A stretch of 64,000 nt of DNA from Xanthoparmelia taractica (Eukaryota > Ascomycota > Lecanoromycetes > Lecanorales > Parmeliaceae). The notes below the pieces were generated by a model, which saw only the letters and a list, made by a program, of their open reading frames with translations, did no database searches and was not told the DNA's origin. Both the position numbers and the translations under genes were made by a program. The stretch is from NCBI GenBank assembly GCA_033085395.1, contig MU853184.1, positions 248,001 to 312,000 on the forward strand, given 5' to 3'. Below, piece by piece: positions 19,160 to 28,310 of the stretch (the stretch's first letter is position 1; every line of letters starts with the position of its first letter).

Positions 19160-19938
19160 GCCGGGGGGGGCAAGCTGAGGGTTCAAGCTGAGACGCCCGG
19201 AGCCATTGGCTGAGCGTCAGCGTTCAAGCTGAGCAAGCGGCATCCTAACTAAGCACATCATATCATAACATAATCTTTATCCGCCTTTGTAATCAATCAC
19301 CAATCACAAACAAAGAATTTTCAGAGAGAGTTGTTGAATTCCTCAGAGAGATTGATGCACAGAGCGAGGTGCTGAGTTTCACTTCACGTCTGATTGCTTT
19401 TGGTATACTATGGTATGCTATGGTATGGTATGCTATACTATACTATGCTATACTTATCCTATATTGCATACGCTCATCATAGCGTGCAATGCCCTCATTA
19501 TATATAGCGTGCCTCAGTTACATACATACCCTCATCATCGCGTGCAAAGCAAACTCCGCTAATATCACAGCTTTTTCATCACAAAGGTAGCTAGCTGCCT
19601 TACTAGCTACCAGCTCCGAGGGAGGATATCAGGTCACGTCACGTCACGTCACGTCACGGCACATTTTTGAGATAAGACAAGAGAAGACAAGACAAGACAG
19701 GATAAGTAAGAGAAGATAAAAGGGTCAAGGCATCACTTGATACATACATGTTCATGTTCATATTCATTATCCATATCCATGCATGCATGCAGCAAGACAC
19801 GATTAAGCACCCATCCAGCGCCATTCAAGCCCTACTTACTTACTTCCGCTCCATATCCCATCCCATCTCATCTCATCCCACCAACTCATCCGGAGCCATT
19901 CTTCAGGTTAGGTCAGGCCAGGCCAAACATAGCTAATC
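19160..19938. other. Intergenic between convergent genes, several simple repeats
   Basis: This region lies between the 3' ends of grh1 and sub1. It contains TGGTATGCTATAC-type words at about 19400-19455, a (TCACG)n run at about 19633-19657, AAGAC/AAGATAA runs at 19669-19720 and CATGCATG near 19778. No reading frame resembles a protein. Confidence 0.6.
19633..19657. repeat. (TCACG)n pentanucleotide repeat containing tandem ACGTCA words
   Basis: Five tandem units of TCACG create overlapping ACGTCA/TGACGT half-sites, the core recognised by CREB/ATF-type bZIP factors. Because both flanking genes end here, a promoter role is not obvious and chance is likely. Confidence 0.85.
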
Positions 19939-20820
19939 TCATTCCTCATCGCTCGTCTCCTCGAAATTCTTCTTCGCTATCGTCTTCTGCACCTTCTCCA
20001 CCTCGTCCTCGTCTTCGTCCTGGTCTTCGTCCGTAGCGGCGGCCGATGCGCCCGCGTTGCTGTAATCGGGTCTCGAGATACTTTGGCCTTTTGACGCCAG
20101 TGCAGTTTCGATTTGTGGGAGGAGCGTGATGAGGGTGTTGAATTGGTCGAGGGGGAGGGAGATGCCCTGGGGGTTTGGGTTGGGTTAGTGGTGGTGCTTG
20201 AGGGATATAGGGTTGAGGTTATATTAGGCGGAGTGTTGGCGCTGGGATAGAGGTGTAGGATAGAAAAAAAATGTGGTGATGAAAACCGATAGAACATTAA
20301 AGGAATCTCCGTACCTTCTTCCCGGGCAGAACCTCCCCATCCTTCTCGTAGTATTCCCGTATATTGACCATGTGCTTCCCTTTGAATTCGGTGATGCCCA
20401 CTCTCCGCTTGCTCGTCAACTATAACTCGCGCGACAGTGTTAGCCTGTCTCGTCCCACTTGTCTCCTTCCCCCTTCCCTCCCCCAATTCCCTCTTCCTCC
20501 CCTCCAAAATATTCTCTCCACTAAGACACCATCCCCACCAACCAACCACCCAAATCAAAACGTACCTCCCAAAACTCCTCCCCCTTCCCATCCATCCCTT
20601 TCCCCAATCCTTTCCCCAATCCTTTCCCCTCCCCTTTCCCATCTACCTTTCCCACCGCTCCATCCCCCTTGTCTGTATTCTTCCCCCCATTCTTAACAAC
20701 AGCACCCTTAACCTTGACTTTCTTACTCCTCCGCCCTCCCCCTTCGTCATCGTCGTCGACGAAGCCGTTGTCGGAGGTGTAGGCTGCGGTTGTGGAGGTG
20801 GGGGTTTTGCGCTTGGACAT
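19939..20820 (-). CDS. sub1: PC4/Sub1 single-stranded-DNA-binding transcription coactivator
   Basis: The three-exon model 20566-20820, 20315-20419 and 19939-20166 gives 195 aa with phase-0 introns (GTACG..TATAG and GTACG..CCCAG). The N-terminal region is Lys/Gly/Asp rich with a tandem G-L-G-K repeat. The PC4 domain spans residues about 80-135: E-E-F-W-E-L-T-S-K-R-R-V-G-I-T-E-F-K-G, then V-N-I-R-E-Y-Y-E-K-D-G-E-V-L-P-G-K-K-G and I-S-L-P-L-D-Q-F, the classical ssDNA-binding fold. An acidic C-terminus follows (D-E-D-Q-D-E-D-E-D-E). Sub1/PC4 acts in the nucleus in RNA polymerase II initiation, elongation and genome stability. The second intron falls exactly between G-K-K and G-I-S. Confidence 0.93.
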
Positions 20821-21365
20821 TGTGGTTTCTTTTTTTGTTTTTGGTGGCTTGGGGGAGAGGAGGGGGGAGGGTTTGAGACAAGGGGGAATGAGAGGCGATG
20901 AGAGGGTGGGTTTGGATTGTGAGTGAGAGGAAGAAGGAGGGGGGAGGTAGGTTGTGAGGTATGAGGGGGGGAAGCTTAGAGAAAGAGTATGAGGAGCTTG
21001 TGAGAGGATGCTAGAGAGGTGATCGAATGAGAGTGATGGGGGATGAGCGATAAGGGTGATCAAATGAGGTTGGTTAGGATGCCGGTGTTGGATTGGAGTG
21101 GAGGAGCGGAGGACGCGAGTGAATTGGCACGCGTAGTTGTGCCGGGTAGGCGGGGTGAAATTCGGATTGGGAGAATGATGTCGCTGTTGGAATGGATGAT
21201 CGGTGCGAGATTGTGGCTACAGCTTGCCATCCATGTGATTATACGGGGTGCTATGTTTGCAGAGAGCGTATATACTTCATTGTTCGCTTGTCAAGCTTGT
21301 GTAAATGATGCTATGCCCTCGGAGACATGCCCCTAAGATGCAACTTCTACGCTTCGACGCGAAAT
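20821..21365. other. Intergenic, no gene recognised
   Basis: This is the promoter side of sub1. The first 250 bases are G/A rich on the plus strand (pyrimidine rich on the coding strand of sub1), consistent with a fungal promoter. No coding signal was seen. Confidence 0.6.
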
Positions 21366-22579
21366 CTAGTAATCCTTGAATGGACATCCCTTTGCTGCTG
21401 AATCATCATAGGTCTTCTCCTTCACAACCTCCCTCGTCAGCTTCATCAAATTCTCTCCCAGCTGCTCATCCTGCGACATCTCGCTCCCGCTCTCCGGGAC
21501 CGCAGGAGGACATATGTACTGTCCACTCTTCTTCGTAACCGTGGCAGCGAAGACAGTACTGACGCATCCTTGCATGATATCCTTCTTGAACGGCGCCATG
21601 CCAACCGACATGGCATAGCCGCCTAAGGGGTATGGTTCGTGGATGTCCTCTTTAGACATCTTGGTGTCGACGAAACCGGGATGCGTGGCGTTTACGAGGA
21701 TGTTGGAATGCGAGGAGGTGAGGTGGCGGTTCAGGTAGCGAGAGTAGAGGATAGCGGCGAGCTTGGAGCGACCGTAATTACCGTTTGGACCAAGGTCTCG
21801 GTTCAGTTCTTCGAGGGACTCGAATTTGGTATCCGAGGGTGTGGCTTGGTGGGCATTGGAAGCCTGGTTGGTGATGCGCACGGTGTTGCCGTTGGAAGCC
21901 GTCTTCTTCAGAATGGGAAGGAGGTGAGAGGTGAGGATGACATGGGCCATGTGGTTCATTGCCATCTACACACAAGTTAGCACAGTATCCACGGGCAAGA
22001 AGAGTTTGGACTGACATGACGGTCAACCCCGTAATCGGTCAATTGATATGTCATGATACCCCTGCCAGCGTTGTTGATGAGAATGTCGATCCTATCCGTA
22101 CTGCTTGCGATCTTGTCCGCTGTCTGCTTCACTTTCTTCCAGTCTGTAAGGTCGCATTCCAACCAAGTAACCTTCTTCGCCGTCTCCTCTCCCATCTCTT
22201 CCTTGATGGCATTGATCGAACCATCGACCACTTCTTTGGAAAGGGAGAGGATGAAGAGCTTCTCGAGGCCGTGGGCGAGAAGTGTGTGGCTGGCGCCGTA
22301 ACCAATCCCTTCCGATCCACCGGTGATGACGGCAACTTTGCCCTTGAGGTCGGGCGTATCATTGAGGTCGAATCGCTGGTCTTCTGGCACCTGTTCATGA
22401 GCCCCCTAAGCAGAAATCATTGTCAGCATGTCTTCTCTAAGGCTTGTAAGTGGTAAAAAGGCGAAGATGGGAAGTAAGTGTTTTGGTATAGACTATGAGT
22501 ATCCTGCCTATTGAGGAGCAAAGAAAGCACATACTCCAATGCCCAGATTCTGGGCGACAGTTTGCTTGACAGCGTCCAT
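21366..22579 (-). CDS. Short-chain dehydrogenase/reductase (retinol-dehydrogenase-like)
   Basis: The three-exon model 22535-22579, 22016-22405 and 21366-21965 gives 344 aa in frame throughout. The introns are GTATGT..CTTAG and GTCAGT..TGTAG. The first exon encodes M-D-A-V-K-Q-T-V-A-Q-N-L-G-I-G, a leader shared by fungal members of this group. The Rossmann motif is V-I-T-G-G-S-E-G-I-G-Y-G (TGxxxGxG), followed by C-D-L-T-D-W, I-N-N-A-G-R-G and the catalytic Y-G-R-S-K (YxxxK) with an upstream Ser in N-Q-A-S-N-A-H. These are extended-tail classical SDRs that use NAD(P) on alcohol or carbonyl substrates. The real substrate is unknown. It is not adjacent to obvious pathway partners. Confidence 0.9.
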
Positions 22580-23167
22580 GGCTTCTGAAAAGGAATTGTT
22601 GCTTTTTGACAGAGGACGAGTCTGAGAGAGTTGGAGCTTGGTTTGGTGTGAGATTGTGAAGGTGCGAGTTGTAGAAATGAGAAGTAAATGTGTTGGTTTG
22701 GAATGTCGGAGGGAAGCTATTCTGGCAATTGGTGATGTCGTCAGCATAAATTGCCTTTGAATTGATTGGCTGAAGAGACACGTCATTGTCTTTCCAAAGG
22801 TGGGGAGATAGCTCCGCACTTTTAGTGGTTTAGAAAAAAGAAAAAAAAATCAAAAAAAGTAAAGGAAGATTTATTATTGAAAATGATTTGTAGGAAGTGG
22901 ACAACTATTAAATCAATCGAGGAGAAGCCTCCAAAATTTGTTGCATGTCGTCGCAAAAGTCATGATTTCACTATGCCCGCTAGGCTGCTTCGAGAATCGT
23001 TGTTGTCCAAACAACAACTTCAACTTGGAGGGAAAAGGGGCTTAGTACTTGGTACCTTGGTCATGAATATCATTGTCAGCCTTTGCTTTGTGTATCATTG
23101 CGCGTTCGAACCAACCTCAACTCTCATGATATAGACCAATCGCCTGCACGCTTGCTCCAACCCCTGA
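22580..23167. other. Intergenic, no gene recognised
   Basis: This is the promoter side of the SDR gene. It has an A-rich run at about 22834-22866 and no supported reading frame. It ends at the 3' end of the helix-hairpin-helix gene. Confidence 0.6.
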
Positions 23168-24121
23168 TTACTGAAATTCCTTTTCTTTCTTCTCCAGCCG
23201 TACCATGGTGAGCGCCGAACTTAATTTACACATCTTGACTGCATCTTTCCCCACCGCATCCCACAAGGCATCCACATCGCCCCCCAACCCACACTGCTTG
23301 GCTGTCTCCAGACTCCTGGGGTCGATGAACGGTGCCAGAGATGGCCAGATCCCTTGTACAGCGTCGAAAAAGATGTCCGTCCCAACCTTGCCGATGCCTT
23401 TGATCTCTTGGATCAATTTCCGAACTTCGGTAGGAGAGGAGTGTGCTTTCTTGAGGAGATTGTTGAGATCGTCGTCTATGCTCGCGAAAAATGTCAGTGG
23501 CAGATTTGGTAGAGAGCCCGGCTGGAAATGTAGCGCACCGTATTCCTTGCCAATGAACTCTGCCAATTCGCCCAACGCTGTAGCTGTCTTCTCTCGGTAC
23601 CTCGTGTAGCCGCCCTTTGTCAAGACCTCAGTCCGCTCCTGCCATGTACTCTTCCTCAGCCTACCAATGTCGTGATAGCCCGCTTCGATCACGCACTGGA
23701 CCGTTTTATATGCTAGTTCGTGGGAGATGCGCGCAGAGGTGAGCATGGCTAGGTAGAGCAGACTGAGTACGGTTTCCGGCGTAGGTTCATCCTGTTTGGG
23801 AAGGGCCGTATCCTGTAGAGGCAGTACACCATATTTTGATAGGAGAGCATCAAGTTTACTCATGTCAACGGCGGGGGGTTTTGGCTTCGAGTCTTCAGAT
23901 GTTGTGGTATCTTCGGTCTTGGTCTTTTTTGAAGCAGGGGCTTCTCCTTCTTCTGTCTTCTCTCCGCTGGCATTTTTAGATTTGCGCTTCTTGTCCTTGG
24001 GCCCATTCGCCTTTTTGTTGTCTTCTGCCTTAGCCGTGGGACGTCTTTGAGGCTTTGGTCCTTCCGGCGCATATTCTGGTTTGGGCGCGTCTGAGTGCTC
24101 TTGAGCTCGAGTGCGCGCCAT
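23168..24121 (-). CDS. Helix-hairpin-helix DNA-glycosylase-like nuclear protein
   Basis: The open frame codes 317 aa. A probable 63-nt intron at 23476-23538 (GTGCGC, CTGAC branch, CATAG) keeps the frame, and its removal gives 296 aa and joins G-K-E-Y-G directly to D-D-D-L-N-N-L. The N-terminal 90 residues are Lys/Glu/Pro rich with basic clusters (K-D-K-K-R-K-S-K) that look like nuclear-localisation signals. The C-terminal half is helical and contains I-K-G-I-G-K-V-G-T-D-I-F-F, a helix-hairpin-helix motif as in the HhH-GPD base-excision glycosylases, followed by F-I-D-P-R-S-L. The usual catalytic Lys/Asp arrangement and the FeS cysteines are not evident. Activity therefore cannot be asserted. 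Confidence 0.75.
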   Translation of the reverse strand: MARTRAQEHSDAPKPEYAPEGPKPQRRPTAKAEDNKKANGPKDKKRKSKNASGEKTEEGEAPASKKTKTEDTTTSEDSKPKPPAVDMSKLDALLSKYGVLPLQDTALPKQDEPTPETVLSLLYLAMLTSARISHELAYKTVQCVIEAGYHDIGRLRKSTWQERTEVLTKGGYTRYREKTATALGELAEFIGKEYGALHFQPGSLPNLPLTFFASIDDDLNNLLKKAHSSPTEVRKLIQEIKGIGKVGTDIFFDAVQGIWPSLAPFIDPRSLETAKQCGLGGDVDALWDAVGKDAVKMCKLSSALTMVRLEKKEKEFQ

Positions 24122-24825
24122 TAGACCTGAAAGATAGTGAAGATTAAGGAGGAATGATCATGAGGAGTCCACAACACGAGGATAAGCATGAAGGCTCTTT
24201 GCGAGAGAACGTGGACCGACTCTGTGAGCGCGCTTGGACCTTCATAAGGCTAAAGTAACTTGCGACGAGGTAGGGAGATACGTCATAGCCTTTTGGATGG
24301 CAATGTTGAAATTGCCATAGACTGTGGCTAAAGGCCTGCTTTCATCCCTGCTATAGACGCAAAAGGACGTCTTGCCCGCTTTCCGCGCTGTAATTCTAAG
24401 CGCGATTCCAGTTGTTCATAACGGTGAGAACGAGGGGGAAGGAAAGCCTCGGAGGCAAGCATGTGGGGGGGCCCCTATTATCGTTCGTAGTCGGGTTGAC
24501 CAGGCATGTGGCATTGGCGAAGTAGCAGCACTACCTCCATCCAAAGTATAGCTTGTCAATCAGATGCCAGGTAGCAGCACTACCAATGCAACGCCGTTTC
24601 AGCATGATTGATGTACGAAGTACTTGCATTAATGATTACAGGAAGTCTGCTTTCAGGCGCCTTTCGGGTCTATTTTTGGACTGCCGCGGCTTCTTGACTC
24701 TCCCCAGATTTTATTCCTTCCGTTCCTGCAGATGAATACTAGAAGTACTAGGTCTTTAGGCAATCAATCCACATGGACCAATCGCGCTTCAAAATTTATC
24801 TGAAAAGAATTGATTAATAGTATGT
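24122..24825. other. Intergenic between divergent genes
   Basis: This is a shared upstream region of the helix-hairpin-helix gene (minus) and the Zn2Cys6 regulator (plus). I see a near repeat of GTAGCAGCACTACC (about 24521-24535 and 24570-24583) but no gene. Confidence 0.55.
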
Positions 24826-27800
24826 ATGGACTCAATCAAAGTTAGCACGCCGCAATCCTTTTCAGCCCCTCCCTCCTCGCCCAAGAGAAAGAAGCACACG
24901 ACCATAGCCTGTGAACCATGCCGCAAGCTTAAGATACGCTGTTTGGGAGGGGACCAAAAGCAACTAGCAGTGCCCCAGTGACTGCAAAACCCTGTAATCA
25001 CTGTGCCAGTCTATCCAAGCATTGTGTCTGGCCTCAAGAAGACGGTAGGAAAGAGGGAGAACTTCTTCTCCAGGCAATGCAGTTGGACGAGACGATTTTG
25101 TCAGAATATGCAGAGACGAGAACTCCGGCTTGCGGTCTACTCTATCCTTGATCACTCCTACACCAACGCTCTCCACTGAAAGCTCTCATACTCTTGGACC
25201 ACCAGCAGGTCATGAAATCTCGCCCAATACCCTTCTTCCTACCACCGATGGAGGCACGAATGGGATGATCTCGCACGGGGAGCGCTCTGACTCATCCGCC
25301 AGTGAAACTCCTTATACTACTGTCCATTACCATCGTTATTTAGGGCCCACGGCCATAGCCCCTGGCCACAAAAAGATTAGTCTAAAGGCAAGACATGATT
25401 ACGATAGCGACTCGAGGCATCCCTCCTTGTCTTCTTCGTCACACATCCATCAAGATAAGCTGCTACCGTTATCCGACTCGACTGGTTTGCCAGTCGCAGC
25501 TTTACTACCCACACTTCTTGATGTCTTCTTCCGTACATATTTGAACAACATGTTTTTTGTAAACCGTAGACTTCTCAACTCACTTATATTGAGCGGCGAA
25601 GTGTGTGTATTCCTTATTTGTGCAATGTCAACGCTGTCTTCGGGATTCTGTCCCCCCGATTTATTTAGATACTATCTACCGCCAAAAGCGAATGGATCGC
25701 CGAGGGAATCGTGGGAGTATTCGATTCCGTTCCTGCAGTAGACGAAGTTGATGCTTATCGCGGCAATCGATTTGCCGTCCACGGATATCGTTACTGGGTT
25801 GTTAATGCTATCTTATGAAGACTTTGGTGTCAACAACGAAGCAGGTAAAAATATATATACTTCCTAAAGTCACGTCCAGATCATTAACTACGTGATGATG
25901 ATCAGGTCTATGGACGTTTGCTAGTATGGCCATTCGCAGTAAGTCACATTCTTCGGGCTCACTGATGTTGATTTTTGTATCGCATGATGAATTGGAGGAG
26001 CGAATACTTCCAGTACTAATCTCACACGTTAGAGCTGCCCACAGGAAGGAGATGCTGACTCAAATCTCCCAGTGGCTCAAGAACTTGGGCTACACCGCGA
26101 AAGGTCATGCCTCGATGCCGGTCCCGAGCTCCACACAGAGCAGGACTTCAATAGCGCAGCTCCCAAACCCCGACTTCGACCAAAGAACATTGACCTCAAA
26201 GAGTATGAAGAGTCGGCAAAAGTGATGCTCTTCTGGTGCGTGTTCATACATGACACCTCTTTGGTAAGCAATATAGTTGACAGTTATTCCCTTCATCCGT
26301 GGTCCTCGATCAGTCATGGCTGACTGTAAGCCTGCAGTGCAGCGGAACTGGCCGGGTTCCAAGTTTGAAAAGATACGAAGTCAATATAAGATTTCCAAAC
26401 GACGAGGACATTGCAACAATTCGGGCAGGGCCCGGAGGAGTTTCTCAGCCACCAAGGCCCGAAGTGTATCCCCACACGGCCCGAATGATGCTAGAATACG
26501 CCCAATCGATTGATTTCCTCAATACTGGTTCTAGTCAGATAAGATTCCAACCCGACTCGGATTGCAGGCATCGCATGGACAACATCGAGGGGTTAAAAAG
26601 GAAGATCATTCAGGAGTACCGACTGTTACCCAAGGAGGTTGGGTACGGCGCGGTAAACTACCAGGCTGCCGTGAAAGCAGACAAAGCAGGACCGTATCTT
26701 AGCCTCCATTTGTTCTACCACCTGCAAATAGTCTTTCTCGCCCAAGAAAGTCTGGCTGGTGATGATGAGAGCCTCGAAAGGCCTCCTGACCGTACAGTCA
26801 CCAACGAGGAACCCATTGATGAAAGACCGGGTTTGGATATTCGAAAAGTCAATCAAGAATTATACAGAAACGCTATCAAGTCAATAACGGACATGCTGAC
26901 GTTTGCAAAATTGATCGATGATAGAGCACTTCTGACTACTATTTTTATCAATCAATCCTTTTTCCATGCCGCTTGTGCCTACAGCCGGGACATGCTTCGC
27001 GGCCAGAATATGGGCAAGACTATCCCATTGAAGGATCTTTCCCCATCTGCGTTCCCTATACCTAGCCGAACGTCACCATCTATGGTCTTCCAGATCGATG
27101 AGACCCAAGGGCCCCACGCAGCATCTAATGCAGCTATCGAATCGACTTACTCGTTTCTCTCACTTATTGCGAAGGCCAACTACCAATTTTTGAGACAAGC
27201 GATCAAGGACCAAGCCCGAATCTATGCTGGATCAGGATGGGTAGACGCCGTCTTGGACCAACGAGAAACGGGTCTGAGAGATGTCGATTTGAGCGTTGTT
27301 AGCGAGTCAATCAGTACTTTCATCAGACTGCATGACCTTCGAGAGCCAGGGGGTTCGGAGAGTGCGCTCCAGAAGGTACGCCAGTTACGCCGAGGCAAAG
27401 CCGATTAATAAGCAGCATTTCACTGACGCTTTCTAGTTCGTACCGTCATCGGCAGGAAACATGCCATCGAATCTTTGGCTCGAACCAGACGCCACGCGAA
27501 CCGATTTTCAGTTTCTTGCGGGTACTGAGCTCAATTTCGATCCTCAGTACGACCTCCCCTGCCCCAAATTGCCTTCTTTGGACGTTCGCGAGAGTCTCAA
27601 GGCATATCTTCAGGCTTCCATTGTTCAGAAATATATTTCATTCCTCCAGCACCCGTCGTAAATGATCAATTGCTGATTGAAGAACAATATCAGGGCTTTC
27701 TTCGATGATTATATGTTCACGGGTAAGAAACCTCCGGCGCCTGGGCAAACGTACAGCTGATCATCGCCCGTACAGAGCTTGCCAACCAAAACGGCTATAA

Positions 27801-27834
27801 TTCTGGGCCAACAGAATACAGTAACATCTATTGA
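24826..27834 (+). pseudogene. Zn2Cys6 / Fungal_trans transcription factor, frameshift plus premature stop
   Basis: The inferred exons are 24826-25044, 25116-25847, 25906-25938, 26073-26263, 26338-27375, 27437-27657, 27694-27722 and 27776-27834. The Zn cluster has A-C-E-P-C-R-K-L-K-I-R-C and, in another frame, C-N-H-C-A-S-L-S-K-H-C (two C-x2-C-x6-C halves). The frame change falls in the A-run at 24956-24959, where one more A would rejoin them. The fungal regulatory domain follows: Y-L-G-P-T-A-I-A-P-G, M-A-I-R-M-A-Q-E-L-G-L-H-R-E and S-G-T-G-R-V-P-S-L. An in-frame TAG at 25739-25741 sits in otherwise continuous coding sequence between I-P-F-L-Q and T-K-L-M-L-I. A CAG-to-TAG change, the RIP type, would explain it. 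The gene probably controlled the adjacent sugar transporter. The 36-nt intron before exon 7 is shorter than usual. Confidence 0.75.
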
Positions 27835-28310
27835 AGAGACATCTCAACGCTACGCCCAGCGGAATTCCAGATCCATTTCTGCTTAGGCAATATCAAGAAG
27901 CACGGGGCATGATGTAAGATTTTTGACCCTACGCTACCATACAAACACTTCAGGATTCATACCTAGGTAGCTTTGCCATGCTAACGATTGAGTTTCGATG
28001 CTAGACACGGGAGTCCAACCCCAAACACGGAGTTACGGATTGGGAATCAAGCTGCCAAGAATTCTACCTCCACTTCGTGCCTTCCCGCCTCCACAAAGTC
28101 AAGGGCCATGCCATGTTTTTACTGGTGCGCCTAGCTTTATGGCGTCCTGCCCTCTCTGATATATCTCCGCCTTTCTGCTGCCATTAAATTGCATACATGC
28201 ATCATCTTTGGTCCTTTTGGCTGTAAGGATCCAATTATTAATTGCAAAGTCACTTAACCATTTTGCCCAATACATACCCCCAACTCAATTTTATTAAGCC
28301 ATCATACAAA
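27835..28310. other. Intergenic between regulator and transporter
   Basis: This is the promoter of the transporter. It is unremarkable in composition, and no coding signal was seen. Confidence 0.6.

Noticed and set aside
19633..19657. bZIP-regulated promoter
   Set aside because: Both adjacent genes end here, so the ACGTCA words are more likely a by-product of a pentanucleotide repeat.
25815..25842. Similarity of GACTTTGGTGTCAAC in the regulator to the MITE arm
   Set aside because: It encodes the expected D-F-G-V-N-N segment of the regulator and lacks an inverted partner, so it is coincidental.
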